From the NCBI GenBank assembly GCA_903845125.1, contig CAIMWS010000112.1:1-39070 (forward strand): 39,070 bases of DNA, written 5' to 3'. Of this stretch, positions 9,422-18,131 are shown one piece after another. The first letter of the stretch is position 1, and every line of letters begins with the position of its first letter. The notes beneath the pieces are model-generated. The model searched no databases and was not told the DNA's origin. It saw only the letters and a list, made by a program, of their open reading frames with translations. Both the position numbers and the translations under genes were made by a program. Source of the DNA: an uncultured Verrucomicrobiota bacterium (GTDB lineage: Bacteria > Verrucomicrobiota > Verrucomicrobiia > Limisphaerales > UBA1319).

Positions 9422-10492
9422 GTGCTGAACCATGCATCATTCAAGGAATGGTCCGAGGCCTTTGCCGGCCTGCTGCTGGGGACGGCAGTGGGTGACGCTT
9501 TGGGATTGCCGGTGGAAGGGCTGTCCCGGCGACGGATCCACCGCTGGCATGGAGGTGAGTGGCGGCATCGTTTTGCCTTGGGGCGCGGAATGACCAGTGA
9601 TGATACGGATCACGCGTTTTTAGTGGCGCAAGCGCTGTTGCAGCATCCGGACGATCCGGAACAATTTCAACGCTGCCTGGCTTGGAAATTGAAGTTCTGG
9701 CTGGCGAGCCTGCCCGCCGGCGTGGGACTGGCCACCCTCAAGTCCATCCTCAAGCTCTGGCTGGGCTTTCCACCCCATAAAAGTGGCGTTTTTTCAGCCG
9801 GCAATGGACCCGCCATGCGCAGCGCCATACTGGGCGCGTTTTTCGCCGGCCGGCCCGATCAGCTCGGACCCTTTGTGCGCGTTTGCACGCGTTTGACCCA
9901 CACCGATCCGCGGGCGGAGCAGGCGGCTTTGGCGATTGCCCAGGCGGCGGCCTGGATCGTTACCCACCAAAGGAGCATCGCTGGATTATTGGATTGGCTG
10001 TGCCAACAGGATGTGGATCCTGAATGGAGGGTGATCCTTGAAAGAATGGCAACCGCGCTCCAAGCCGGGCGGCCAACCCCGGATTTTGCCGCCGAACTCG
10101 GCTTGAAAAAAGGGGTGACCGGGTATTGTTACCACACGGTCGCGGTGGCTTTATTTGCCTGCCTCCGCCACCCGGACGACTTTCGGCGGAGCCTGGAGGG
10201 GGCGCTCGATTGCGGCGGGGACACCGACACGGTAGGGGCCATTTTGGGCGCCTTGGCCGGTTTGATCCATGGCCCGCAGGGGATTCCCCAAGAATGGATC
10301 AATGGTTTGATCGAATGGCCGAGAACGCCGGTTTTGCTGGAACGGTTGGCCGGCCGGTTGGCAGCGCACCAGGCGGGTGGAGAAAAGCCAGGTCCGGTGT
10401 CCTACTTTTGGCCGGGTTTGATCCTCCGCAACCTGGTTTTCCTGGTTTTGGTATTGGGGCACGGTTTCCGGCGGCTTGCTCCGCCCTATTGA
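9422..10492 (+). CDS. ADP-ribosylglycohydrolase-family protein
   Basis: About 356 residues from a GTG at 9422. An upstream TTG at 9371 would add 17 unlikely residues, and the family normally begins just before the GLLLGTAVGDALG motif (about residues 16-28). Metal-binding motifs of the DraG/ARH fold are present: M-T-S-D-D-T-D at residues 57-63 and C-G-G-D-T-D-T at 264-270. Such enzymes use two Mg2+ ions to hydrolyse ADP-ribose from proteins or small molecules; the actual substrate is unknown. The C-terminus is a hydrophobic, possibly membrane-contacting tail (NLVFLVLVLGHGFRRLAPPY). It lies 54 bases after nadE, so a link with NAD/ADP-ribose metabolism is tempting but only contextual. Confidence 0.85.
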   Translation: MLNHASFKEWSEAFAGLLLGTAVGDALGLPVEGLSRRRIHRWHGGEWRHRFALGRGMTSDDTDHAFLVAQALLQHPDDPEQFQRCLAWKLKFWLASLPAGVGLATLKSILKLWLGFPPHKSGVFSAGNGPAMRSAILGAFFAGRPDQLGPFVRVCTRLTHTDPRAEQAALAIAQAAAWIVTHQRSIAGLLDWLCQQDVDPEWRVILERMATALQAGRPTPDFAAELGLKKGVTGYCYHTVAVALFACLRHPDDFRRSLEGALDCGGDTDTVGAILGALAGLIHGPQGIPQEWINGLIEWPRTPVLLERLAGRLAAHQAGGEKPGPVSYFWPGLILRNLVFLVLVLGHGFRRLAPPY

Positions 10493-10740
10493 TGAACCGT
10501 TCAGACCGGTTTTTCTGGACTCAGGGCGCAAATCATGGGGAGTTTTATTCCCGGAGGCAGGGGGCCGAATTCAGAAATCTTTGCCAGAATTCTTAGCCAG
10601 GCTTGTGCAAAATCCGGCAAATGCGATGATCCCGCCGTTCGGCCATGGCATCCACCCAAGGAAAATGAATTGGGGGTGATGCAAAAAAAACGAATTTTCG
10701 AACTTGGATTACGTCGATTAGTCAGAGTCAGTTTATAGAC
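10493..10740. other. Intergenic region upstream of the ABC export operon
   Basis: About 250 bases with no supported gene. It becomes AT-rich towards the end and contains a short inverted repeat (CGAATTTTCG) within the A-tract near 10690-10700. A promoter for the adaptor-ATPase-permease operon is expected here, but I could not point to a convincing -35/-10 pair or sigma-54 element. No clear Shine-Dalgarno precedes the ATG at 10741. Confidence 0.4.
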
Positions 10741-11967
10741 ATGAAAAAATGGATCATTATTGCCTTGATAGCCGTCGCAGGGGGGTATTGGGGATGGACG
10801 AAGTTGCCGGGTTTGAAGTTGGGCAGCCTGGGAAACGCGGATGAAAAAAAGGTGCCGACGGCTACCGCCACGGTCACCAATGTGCAATTCATCATCAGTG
10901 CGGCCGGGGAGATTGTGCCTGCGGAGCAAGTGTCGGTGCGGCCGGAGATCAACGGCCGGATTCAAGATTTGCCAGTGGACATTGGGGATGCCGTAAAAAG
11001 GGCGGACATACTTTTCACCTTGGAAGACAAGGAGTTGCAGACGGAAAAAGCATCCCGGCTGACCGAAATTGAAGGGGCCAAGCTCCAAGTAGACCGCTCG
11101 CTGCGCAATTTTCAGCGCAGTGAACAACTGTTCAATAGCAAACTGATTTCGCAGGAGTTGTTTGAGGATACCAAGACGGAGTATGAGCTGGCGCGCAACA
11201 GCCTGGAGCGGGCCCAGAAAGCCTTGAGCATCGTGGACGAGAAACTGACCAAAACCCGCATCATGGCCCCCTTCGATTGCACCGTGCTGACCCGTCCCAT
11301 TTCGGTGGGGCAAGCGGTTTCAGGCAGCGGCGGCTTCAATAGCGGCACGGAGGTGATGACCATCGCCAACCTGCACGACATGATCATCAACGCTCATATC
11401 AACCAGGCGGATGTGACCCGGCTCAAAGCCGGCAAGGAAGTGGAGATCGAGGTGGAAGCGGTGGCCGGGCTGAAGCTGAAAGGGATTATCGAACGGGTGG
11501 CGCCCCAGGCGACCATCAAGAACGGCATCAAAGGATTCGCGGTGCGCATACAGCTGGAATTGGGCGAATCCAAGGTCAAACCGGGCATGACCGCCAATAT
11601 CAGCATCCCGCTGGATTCGGCGAACAATGTCGTCACCGTTCCGCTGGCAGCGGTGTTCACCGAGCAGAACGAGCGTTACGTGCTGGTCAAGAAGGAAGAG
11701 CAGTTCGAGAAAAGGCCGGTGCAGATTGGGGTGGCGGATTTCTTCGTGGTGGAGATTCAGAGTGGACTGGCGGCCGGAGATGTGGTGGCCCTGGAACAGC
11801 CGCCGGGCATGGCCCCTCCCAGCAAGGAAAAAGGGGGTAATGCCCTGATGGCCAGTGCTTTGCCAGGCGGCTCGCCGCGCAAAACCAACAGCGTGGCGGG
11901 TGGCACCAACCGGACTGCGGCCGCCCTCGCCAGCCCCGCCACCACCAACGCAGCCAAAGGCAAGTAA
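10741..11967 (+). CDS. HlyD/MacA-family periplasmic adaptor of an ABC exporter
   Basis: 408 residues. An N-terminal membrane anchor (KKWIIIALIAVAGGYWGW, residues 2-19) is followed by a lipoyl/barrel-sandwich half (about 50-95), an alpha-helical coiled-coil hairpin (about 98-170), the second lipoyl half with the TRIMAPFDCTV segment, and beta-barrel and membrane-proximal domains. The tail from about residue 360 is Ala/Thr/Gly-rich. Adaptors of this type connect an inner-membrane MacB/YknZ-like transporter with an outer-membrane channel or deliver substrate in the periplasm. The ATPase and two permeases follow immediately, so one export complex is likely. The substrate is unknown, and no TolC-like gene is in the window. 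Confidence 0.87.
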   Translation: MKKWIIIALIAVAGGYWGWTKLPGLKLGSLGNADEKKVPTATATVTNVQFIISAAGEIVPAEQVSVRPEINGRIQDLPVDIGDAVKRADILFTLEDKELQTEKASRLTEIEGAKLQVDRSLRNFQRSEQLFNSKLISQELFEDTKTEYELARNSLERAQKALSIVDEKLTKTRIMAPFDCTVLTRPISVGQAVSGSGGFNSGTEVMTIANLHDMIINAHINQADVTRLKAGKEVEIEVEAVAGLKLKGIIERVAPQATIKNGIKGFAVRIQLELGESKVKPGMTANISIPLDSANNVVTVPLAAVFTEQNERYVLVKKEEQFEKRPVQIGVADFFVVEIQSGLAAGDVVALEQPPGMAPPSKEKGGNALMASALPGGSPRKTNSVAGGTNRTAAALASPATTNAAKGK

Positions 11968-12004
11968 GCCTCTGGTTCGTCATCCAGCAGCAAAGGATTA
12001 GAGC

Positions 12005-12742
12005 ATGGCGTTGATTGAGTTGCGGGGAGTATCCAAGATTTATCGCGTGGGCGAGGAGGAAATCCGCGCGCTGGACAATGTGGATCTGGACATCCAGGAA
12101 GGGGAGTTCATCTCGATCATCGGGCCCTCGGGCAGCGGAAAGTCCACCCTGATGCATATTTTAGGATGCCTGGACAGCCCAACCCATGGGACGATCCAGC
12201 TGGATGGGACGATGATTCAGAACGCCACAGCGGTCCAACTGGCGGGCATCCGGAACCGCAAGATTGGCTTTGTCTTCCAGTTTTTCAATCTGCTGCCCAA
12301 GCTCAATGTGCTGCAGAATGTGGAGTTGCCGATGGTTTACGCCGGAGTGGCGACCCGCGAGCGGCGGGACCACGCCATGAAGGCATTGAAGCTGGTGGAA
12401 TTGGAAAACCGCAGCCGGCACCGGCCGCTCCAACTCTCCGGGGGGCAGCAGCAGCGGGTGGCCATTGCCCGGGCGCTGGTGAACAACCCCAAGATCATCT
12501 TCGCGGACGAACCCACCGGGAACCTGGATTCGCATACTGGGGAAGCCATTCTGGAGCTTTTTCACAGGCTTAGCCAAGAGGGGCGCACCATCGCGCTGGT
12601 CACCCACGATCCCGAAATAGCGGCGGTCACGCCACGCCGCATTGAGATTCGCGACGGCAAAATAGCCCGGCAAGTGGACGCCAAACTGGCCGGCCTGGAT
12701 CGCATCCGGCCCGCGGCTCCCGCAGTTCCCCCGGCCCAGTGA
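12005..12742 (+). CDS. ABC transporter ATPase, MacB/LolD type
   Basis: 245 residues with the full set of ABC motifs: Walker [10 protein letters not shown] (40-48), Q-loop Gln92 in [10 protein letters not shown], signature [14 protein letters not shown] (144-157), Walker [13 protein letters not shown] (164-175) and H-loop His201 in VTHDPE. The F-Q-F-F-N-L-L-P and A-D-E-P-T-G-N-L-D versions are typical of the type VII (MacB/LolD/FtsE) class, which drives mechanotransmission rather than transport through the membrane domain. It starts with ATG 37 bases after the adaptor, preceded by AGGA. Its TGA overlaps the ATG of the next gene, implying translational coupling with the permease. Confidence 0.93.
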   Translation: MALIELRGVSKIYRVGEEEIRALDNVDLDIQEGEFISIIGPSGSGKSTLMHILGCLDSPTHGTIQLDGTMIQNATAVQLAGIRNRKIGFVFQFFNLLPKLNVLQNVELPMVYAGVATRERRDHAMKALKLVELENRSRHRPLQLSGGQQQRVAIARALVNNPKIIFADEPTGNLDSHTGEAILELFHRLSQEGRTIALVTHDPEIAAVTPRRIEIRDGKIARQVDAKLAGLDRIRPAAPAVPPAQ

Positions 12743-14106
12743 TGAATCTCTGGCTGACCATAGAGATCGGGTTCAAGGAAATTTGGGCGCACAAGTTCCG
12801 GTCGCTCCTGACGATGCTGGGGATCATCCTGGGGGTGTCGAGCTTGGTGGCCATGTCGGCCTTGGTGAAGGGGATGGAGAACGGCATGCGCGAGGCGTTG
12901 ATCGCCATTGGCGGTCTGGAGCGGGTGATGGTGGAGGCCCAGCCGGTGCCGATGGAGCAGAAACACCTGGCGGACCAAGCGGTGGGTGTCACCATGAACG
13001 ACGTTTACGCTTTGAACAGCAGCGCGCCTTCCGTGCGGCTGATCACGCCGGGCATGGGTTTGTCCCGGGTGACGGTGGCGAGGCATGGCAAGACCTTCAA
13101 TCCGTTCATCTGCCTGGGCACCTGGCGGAGCGCCTTGGAAATGAGCCAGCACGTGATCGCCCACGGGCGGATGTTCAACGAAATCGACGAGGAACAGGCC
13201 CGCAACGTGTGTGTGATTGGCACCGCCACCCGCGACGCCCTGTTCGGCGATCCGGAGGAAACCGGCCGGGAAGTCATTCCGTTGGGCGAGCATATCACCA
13301 TCAACGGCCAGGTATTCACCATCATCGGCATGTTCCAGCATTACGAAAGCGAGCAATCGCGCAAGGAGCGGGAATTCATGAAAACCCAGCCCAAGCAGGT
13401 AAAGACCGGCCCGGCCCGCAGCCGGGGCTGGGGCGGCCGCGGCCGCGGGGGCGGTTTTGTGTTCTGGCTGAAAAATGCGACGATTTACATGCCGCTGAAT
13501 ACCATGTGGATCAAGTTCCGTTCCGCTTCCGGCACGAACAATGTGCCGGATGTCCGGCTCTCCACGCTCTCCTTCAAAATCAAGGATATCGAGCAGATGG
13601 AGCCAACCTTGCAGCAGGCCCGCAACGTGCTGATGAACACCCACAAGGGCATAGAGGACTTCTTTTTCCGGACCCAGGAGGAATGGGCCCAAAACATCAC
13701 CACGTCCATCCGCAATGCCCGCCTGAGCGGCGGCATCATTGCCGCCATCAGCCTCATCGTGGGCGGCATCGGCATCATGAACATCATGTTCGCCAGCATC
13801 ACCGAACGCATCCGGGAGATCGGGCTGCGCAAAGCCATTGGGGCCACCACGTTCGCCATTTTCGTCCAGATCCTGGTGGAGAGCGTGGTGATCGCCATCC
13901 TGGGGGGGCTGGCGGGCCTGCTGACATCCTACGGCCTGGTGCGGATATTGGTCCTGGTTTCCCCCACGGAAAACTCGCCGCAGATCACCTTATCCGCCAT
14001 GGGAGTGGCGTTCATATTCAGCGTGGCGGTGGGCATGCTGGCGGGATTGCTGCCGGCTGTGAAAGCGGCGAAGCTGGACCCCATCGAGGCCTTGCGTTAT
14101 GAATAA
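12742..14106 (+). CDS. ABC transporter permease 1, MacB/FtsX type
   Basis: 454 residues from the ATG that overlaps the ATPase stop (a GTG one codon upstream is also possible). It has an N-terminal transmembrane helix (about residues 18-40, with HKFRSLLTMLGIILGVSS), a large periplasmic MacB core domain, then three C-terminal helices with the FtsX-domain signature GGIGIMNIMFASITERIREI. The family forms dimers that couple ATP hydrolysis to periplasmic movement. A basic Gly/Arg-rich loop (about residues 214-237, with GWGGRGRGGG) interrupts the periplasmic domain before the NATIYMPLNTMW motif. The next gene is a close paralogue, so the working permease may be a heterodimer. Confidence 0.9.
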   Translation: MNLWLTIEIGFKEIWAHKFRSLLTMLGIILGVSSLVAMSALVKGMENGMREALIAIGGLERVMVEAQPVPMEQKHLADQAVGVTMNDVYALNSSAPSVRLITPGMGLSRVTVARHGKTFNPFICLGTWRSALEMSQHVIAHGRMFNEIDEEQARNVCVIGTATRDALFGDPEETGREVIPLGEHITINGQVFTIIGMFQHYESEQSRKEREFMKTQPKQVKTGPARSRGWGGRGRGGGFVFWLKNATIYMPLNTMWIKFRSASGTNNVPDVRLSTLSFKIKDIEQMEPTLQQARNVLMNTHKGIEDFFFRTQEEWAQNITTSIRNARLSGGIIAAISLIVGGIGIMNIMFASITERIREIGLRKAIGATTFAIFVQILVESVVIAILGGLAGLLTSYGLVRILVLVSPTENSPQITLSAMGVAFIFSVAVGMLAGLLPAVKAAKLDPIEALRYE

Positions 14107-14118
14107 GGCGGGAACCAC

Positions 14119-15471
14119 ATGAATATTTTCAGTGCCATCCTGGTGGGGTTGAAGGAAGTTTGGTCGCACAAATTTCGGTCCTTTCTGACCATGCTCGGCA
14201 TTGTGCTGGGGGTTTCCAGCCTGGTGGCCCTGGCGGCCATTCTCAACGGCATGGAAAACGGGATGAAGGAAGCCTTGATCGCCATGGGCGGCCTGGACAA
14301 GGTCCTGCTGCGGGAACAGCCGGTGCCGGATTACCAGGAACACCTGGCGGACCAGGCCCCCGGGCGCACCCTGCGGGACGTTTATGCGCTGATGAGGAAT
14401 GCGCCGCTGATCCGGGTGATTTCCCCGGAGATGGGGATCCAGGATGCGTGGGTCAACCGCCGGGGCAAATGGGTGGAAGCGTCCGAGCTAGTAGGCGCCT
14501 GGCCGGCGGTGCTGGATATGAACCTCCACGAGATCGAATACGGCCGGTTTTTCACCCCGCTGGATGAGGAGCGAGCCCACGCGGTCTGCGTGATTGGGAC
14601 CGGCATCCGCGACGAGTTGTTCGGTTCCCCGGATGAGGTTGGCCACGAAATCATTCCGATCGGCGAAAAGATCACCATTCGCGGGCAGTTGTTCACGGTG
14701 GTGGGGATGTTCAAGCAGTATGAGAGCGAGCGGGACCACAAACAGCGCCAACTGGCCAAAACCCAGCCCAAGCAGACGCAGACGGGACCGCCGCGCCGGC
14801 GGGGCCATGGGCACCAGAACTGGGCTTTCCGCCGCAAGAATTACACCATGTATATCCCGCTTTCCACCATGTGGCTGCGGTTCCGGGCGGCCTCCGGATA
14901 CAACGACACCCCCGATCCCAAGCTCACCGACATCGACCTCAAGGTCGTGAGCCTGGAAAAGATGGAAACCGCCATGCAGCAGGCCCGCAATGTCCTGATG
15001 GTCACCCACAACGGCATCGAGGATTTCACGTTCGGCACCCAGGAAAACTCGGTCGAAAACATCAACCAAGCCATGCGCAACGCGCGGCTGAGCGGCGGCA
15101 TCATCGCCATCATCAGCTTGATCGTGGGTGGCATCGGCATCATGAACATCATGCTGGCCAGCATCACGGAGCGTATCCGGGAAATCGGGATTCGCAAGGC
15201 CATCGGCGCCACCAACGCCGCCATTTTTGTCCAGATCCTGGTGGAAAGCGTGGTCATCGCGGTTTTGGGAGGGTTTTGCGGGCTGGGGGCATCCTATGGT
15301 TTGGTGCATCTGCTGGAAGTCCTGACCCCTGCCCAAAACTCGCCGGTGATTTCCGTCCATGCGATGGCCCTGGCCTTTGCGTTCAGCGCCTGCGTGGGAG
15401 TGGTGGCGGGCCTGTACCCCGCCCTGAAGGCTTCCCGCCTGGATCCCATCCAGGCTTTGCGCTACGATTAA
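14119..15471 (+). CDS. ABC transporter permease 2, paralogue of permease 1
   Basis: 450 residues, collinear with the preceding permease over its whole length and more than half identical by eye, including HKFRSFLTMLGIVLGVSS near the N-terminus and GGIGIMNIMLASITERIREI in the FtsX domain. It has one N-terminal and three C-terminal membrane helices. It also carries the periplasmic basic insert, here with GPPRRRGHGHQ. The gene follows 12 bases after permease 1 and ends the operon, facing fliR. Tandem duplication followed by divergence explains the pair. With one ATPase gene, an asymmetric permease (compare LolC/LolE) on an ATPase homodimer is the simplest model; that is inference. Confidence 0.9.
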   Translation: MNIFSAILVGLKEVWSHKFRSFLTMLGIVLGVSSLVALAAILNGMENGMKEALIAMGGLDKVLLREQPVPDYQEHLADQAPGRTLRDVYALMRNAPLIRVISPEMGIQDAWVNRRGKWVEASELVGAWPAVLDMNLHEIEYGRFFTPLDEERAHAVCVIGTGIRDELFGSPDEVGHEIIPIGEKITIRGQLFTVVGMFKQYESERDHKQRQLAKTQPKQTQTGPPRRRGHGHQNWAFRRKNYTMYIPLSTMWLRFRAASGYNDTPDPKLTDIDLKVVSLEKMETAMQQARNVLMVTHNGIEDFTFGTQENSVENINQAMRNARLSGGIIAIISLIVGGIGIMNIMLASITERIREIGIRKAIGATNAAIFVQILVESVVIAVLGGFCGLGASYGLVHLLEVLTPAQNSPVISVHAMALAFAFSACVGVVAGLYPALKASRLDPIQALRYD

Positions 15472-15473
15472 GC

Positions 15474-15487
15474 CCGGGTTTACCCGG
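15474..15487. terminator. Possible bidirectional terminator between convergent operons
   Basis: CCGGGT and ACCCGG form a perfect inverted repeat in the 24-base gap between the stops of ABC permease 2 (plus) and fliR (minus). In practice this is a 5-bp GC stem with a TTTA loop. It is followed by CCCCCCCTTT on the plus strand, so it is not a classical T-tract terminator, but the position between convergent genes fits. Confidence 0.35.
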
Positions 15488-15495
15488 CCCCCCCT

Positions 15496-16260
15496 TTAAC
15501 CCCCACCCAGCAGTTGGGCCACACGCAGCATTTCGGTGGGAATCCGCCGGAGGGCGTTGATGATATGCTGGGCAAGGAGGTTGATCGTAAGCCCCAGCAG
15601 CATCATGCCCGCCAGGGTGCGGAACGCAAAGCTTTCACCAAAAACGTTCATCTGCGGGATGGCCCGGCCCAGGATGGAAAAGGTGAGGGTGATGATCAAG
15701 GAGATGGCGATAATGGGGGCGGCCATCTGGACGCCCACGACAAAAATGCGGCTGGTGCGGACGATGACTTCCACCAGCAAGGGTTCGCTCAGGTGAACGC
15801 CGTTGAAAGGGGCGTAATCGTAGCTTTTGCGGAAGGTTTCCAGCATCCAATGATGAAGGTCCAGGCTGAAGAACAGCATGGTGGCCAGCAGGTAAAGGAT
15901 CAGGCCGGGAGCCTGGGTGCGACTTTCGCCAAAGGGATCCATATCCGCGCTGAAGGATAAACCCATTTCCGAAGCGATCACGCTGGCGGCGAATTCCAGC
16001 GCGAAAAAGACCACGCGCGCCACGAAGCCCAGGAGCAGGCCGATGCCCAGTTCCAGCGCCAGGAGGCTGAAAATAGCCCACAAGGTGCCGACCTCCGGCA
16101 AGGTTTGGTTGAGAGTGGGGGTGATCAACAAGGCGGTCACGGCGCCGAGGGCGATCCGGACCCGCCGGGGGAAATTCGCGGCGGAAAAGATCGGCAGCAC
16201 CGTCAGCAGGCCGCTGATCCGGACGAACACCAGCATCCAAATGATGAATTCGGTGCGCAT
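15496..16260 (-). CDS. fliR: Flagellar export gate protein FliR
   Basis: 254 residues, the usual length, with about six hydrophobic segments. It begins with RTEFIIWMLVFVRISGLL and contains FSAANFPRRVRIALG, a conserved FliR-type N-terminal pattern, and LGLTINLLAQHIINALRRIP near the end. FliR is part of the FliP5-FliQ4-FliR1 export gate inside the MS-ring that passes rod, hook and filament subunits. It is the last gene of the operon, 24 bases after the fliQ stop. flhB and flhA, which often follow fliR, are absent here because the convergent ABC operon begins. Confidence 0.93.
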   Translation of the reverse strand: MRTEFIIWMLVFVRISGLLTVLPIFSAANFPRRVRIALGAVTALLITPTLNQTLPEVGTLWAIFSLLALELGIGLLLGFVARVVFFALEFAASVIASEMGLSFSADMDPFGESRTQAPGLILYLLATMLFFSLDLHHWMLETFRKSYDYAPFNGVHLSEPLLVEVIVRTSRIFVVGVQMAAPIIAISLIITLTFSILGRAIPQMNVFGESFAFRTLAGMMLLGLTINLLAQHIINALRRIPTEMLRVAQLLGGG

Positions 16261-16284
16261 GGGAGGGGGGAGATCCAGGTCCGG

Positions 16285-16554
16285 TTACTGGGCCATTTGC
16301 GGGATTTTCTCGATGATGGCCGTGGTGAAACTGACCAGCACCCGCAGCATCCAGGGCAGCAGGACGACCAGCAGGGCGACAATCGCCAGCGCCTTGGGGA
16401 CGAAGCTGAGGGTTTGCTCATGGATGGAGGTGACCGCTTGGAACAAGCTGATGGCCAGTCCGATGATCATGCCCACCAGCAGGATCGGCGCCGCCAGCAG
16501 CACCGCCTGGTACATCAGGTTTTTCAGCACTTCGGCGGCAAATTCGGGAGTCAT
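16285..16554 (-). CDS. fliQ: Flagellar export gate protein FliQ
   Basis: 89 residues, as expected for FliQ. There are two transmembrane helices, one around residues 14-36 (LYQAV-like LMYQAVLLAAPILLVGMIIG) and one around 55-75. The intervening loop has SLFQAVTSIHEQTLSFVPK, which matches the highly conserved FliQ core (Q-A-x-T-x-I-x-E-x-T-L-x-F-x-P-K). Its start lies three bases from the fliP stop, so the two are translationally linked. It works with FliP and FliR in the export gate. Confidence 0.95.
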   Translation of the reverse strand: MTPEFAAEVLKNLMYQAVLLAAPILLVGMIIGLAISLFQAVTSIHEQTLSFVPKALAIVALLVVLLPWMLRVLVSFTTAIIEKIPQMAQ

Positions 16555-16557
16555 ACG

Positions 16558-17418
16558 CTACTGGACAAAACTCCGAACCACGGACCGGATGACTAGTTCC
16601 CAGCCATCCACCAGGACAAACAAAAGGATCTTCAAGGGCAGGGCAATCGTCATGGGCGGCATCATCATCATGCCCAGGCTCATCAGCACCGTGGCCACCA
16701 CCAGATCGATCAAAATGAACGGCACAAACAAAAGGAAACCCATTTGGAAGGAGGTGCGCAACTCGCTGATAATGAAGCCGGGCACCACCACTTTCAACGG
16801 GAGCTGGTCCACGCGGGAGGGTCCCAGCTTGGCCATGGCCACGAACAATTCCAGATCCTTGGGCCGAGTTTGTTTCAGCATGAAAGTCCGGATATGGCCC
16901 GCCGCGCGGTCGTAGGCTTCCGGGCCGGCGATCTGTTTGTTGATGTAGGGTTGCAGGGCGTCGCGGTCGATGCGTTCCCAGACCGGCGCCATGACAAACA
17001 GGGTGATGAACAGCGACAAGCCAATGATGATCTGGTTGGCGGGCGTGCCTTGCAAAGACAAGGCGGATCGGACAAAGGAGAGCACGATCGCCACGCGCGT
17101 GAAGCTGGTCATCAACAGGATGATGGAGGGGGCCAGGCTCAGCAAAGTGATCGCGAACACGATCTTGATCGCCACATCCACGTCGGCCGGCTGCTGGGCG
17201 GAATCGAGGCCCACGCTTAACCGGAAAGGCATGAGCCCGCCCGGATTGGCCGTATTGGTTTGGGCTGCCAAACTGGGTGCCAGCATCAGGCCGATTGCCG
17301 CCAGCCCGAGGCAGAGAAATACTTTTAGGAGGCGACACCACCCGGGCGGTCGGGACCCGCCGGCTGAGGTGCAGAACGGATTCTGAAGGAAGCTGGATGG
17401 CCGGTGGCTGGTTTTCAT
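16558..17418 (-). CDS. fliP: Flagellar export gate protein FliP
   Basis: 286 residues from the ATG at 17418, whose ATGA overlaps the fliO stop; a longer open frame upstream reads through fliO in another frame and is not credible. A cleavable signal-like segment (about residues 31-52, KVFLCLGLAAIGLMLAPSLAA) is usual for FliP, although about 30 residues precede it here. Conserved blocks are LAPSIILLMTSFTRVAIVLS (95-114), LQGTPANQIIIGLSLFIT (122-139), PGFIISELRTSFQMGF (213-228) and the C-terminal GMMMMPPMTIALPLKILLF. FliP forms most of the export gate. Confidence 0.95.
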   Translation of the reverse strand: MKTSHRPSSFLQNPFCTSAGGSRPPGWCRLLKVFLCLGLAAIGLMLAPSLAAQTNTANPGGLMPFRLSVGLDSAQQPADVDVAIKIVFAITLLSLAPSIILLMTSFTRVAIVLSFVRSALSLQGTPANQIIIGLSLFITLFVMAPVWERIDRDALQPYINKQIAGPEAYDRAAGHIRTFMLKQTRPKDLELFVAMAKLGPSRVDQLPLKVVVPGFIISELRTSFQMGFLLFVPFILIDLVVATVLMSLGMMMMPPMTIALPLKILLFVLVDGWELVIRSVVRSFVQ

Positions 17419-17861
17419 GAGGGGCGTCCCAACAGCCGCTGAAAAACATCCCGGAAAGCGACCGGCGGCACGGTTTCCTGATTGGCCAGCTCGCCGGCAT
17501 CGGGCAACTGGGTGAGCAGGGTGACCCCGGCGGGGGAGGAGGAGAGGAGAAAGCGCTGTTTTTCGTAACCCGCCACATAGATGCAATGGCGTGCGCCCAA
17601 GGCGCGGCATTCCAGGATCTGGAATTTGCCCAGGCGGCTGCCCCGGCCCGCCGGGAAAGGTCGGTGGCGAACCAGCCACACCCCCGCCAAAAAGAGAGCG
17701 AGCACGAAAACCAAGGCCCCCACCACCCGCAGGATGGCGGAAGCGGCCTCGGCCCCCGGCGGCAGCAAGGCCGGTTCCAGGTTGGTCTGGCTGGCGGCCA
17801 TACCGGTGGCAGCGGCCAGGGAACCCATCAGGAACAAAAGGCATCCCAGCGCGGTTTTCAC
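17415..17861 (-). CDS. fliO: Flagellar biosynthesis protein FliO
   Basis: 148 residues from a GTG at 17861 that overlaps the fliN stop in a GTGA arrangement; the longer open frame upstream runs antiparallel to no family sequence and lies within fliN. An N-terminal signal-like helix (LGCLLFLMGSLAAATGMAAS) is followed by a second membrane helix (VVGALVFVLALFLAGVWLV). A small cytoplasmic domain then holds the FliO-type pattern L-x-x-R-x-L-G-x-x-x-x-I-Y-V-A-G-Y. FliO assists assembly of the FliP ring. Sequence conservation in this family is weak, so position between fliN and fliP contributes to the call. Confidence 0.85.
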   Translation of the reverse strand: MKTALGCLLFLMGSLAAATGMAASQTNLEPALLPPGAEAASAILRVVGALVFVLALFLAGVWLVRHRPFPAGRGSRLGKFQILECRALGARHCIYVAGYEKQRFLLSSSPAGVTLLTQLPDAGELANQETVPPVAFRDVFQRLLGRPS

Positions 17862-18121
17862 GGTTGGGTGCCGATGATTTCCGTGATTTTTACCCCGAAA
17901 CGATCTTCCACCACCACCACTTCCCCGCGGGCCACCACTTTCTGGTTCACGAACAGGTCCACCGGGGCGTCGGCCACTTTGTCCAATTGGACCACGGATC
18001 CGACGGTCAGTTGCAGGACATCGCGCATGGGTAAAAAACATGAGCCCAGCTCCACGGTGAGCTTCACTGGGACATCCAGAATGATGTCCAGGTTGGTATG
18101 AGCGTCGGCGGTTGGGTTCAT
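17858..18121 (-). CDS. fliN: Flagellar C-ring protein FliN
   Basis: 87 residues, essentially one SpoA (SPOA/FliMN_C) domain: LDIILDVPVKLTVELGSCFL, then LQLTVGSVVQLDKVADAPVDL, then VNQKVVARGEVVVVEDRFGV and ITEI. FliN forms the bottom of the C-ring with FliM and takes part in switching and in docking FliH. It is a short FliN with no N-terminal extension or CheC-like phosphatase domain, unlike Bacillus FliY. It follows fliM by 10 bases and overlaps fliO. Confidence 0.95.
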   Translation of the reverse strand: MNPTADAHTNLDIILDVPVKLTVELGSCFLPMRDVLQLTVGSVVQLDKVADAPVDLFVNQKVVARGEVVVVEDRFGVKITEIIGTQP

Positions 18122-18131
18122 AAGGCAGTAA

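Noticed and set aside
12783..14102. A 439-codon plus-strand frame overlapping ABC permease 1
   Set aside because: It is the shadow frame of the permease. The product is His/Gly/Pro-rich without family features, while the other frame has clear FtsX motifs and a paralogue.
15917..16915. A 332-codon plus-strand frame antisense to fliR, fliQ and fliP
   Set aside because: It is antisense to three well-conserved flagellar genes. The Ser/Arg/Thr-rich translation has no recognisable domain.
17270..17300. Second sigma-54-like site (minus strand TGGCAC-N5-TTGG) within fliP
   Set aside because: The essential GC of the -12 element is GG here, and it lies inside coding sequence of a continuous operon.
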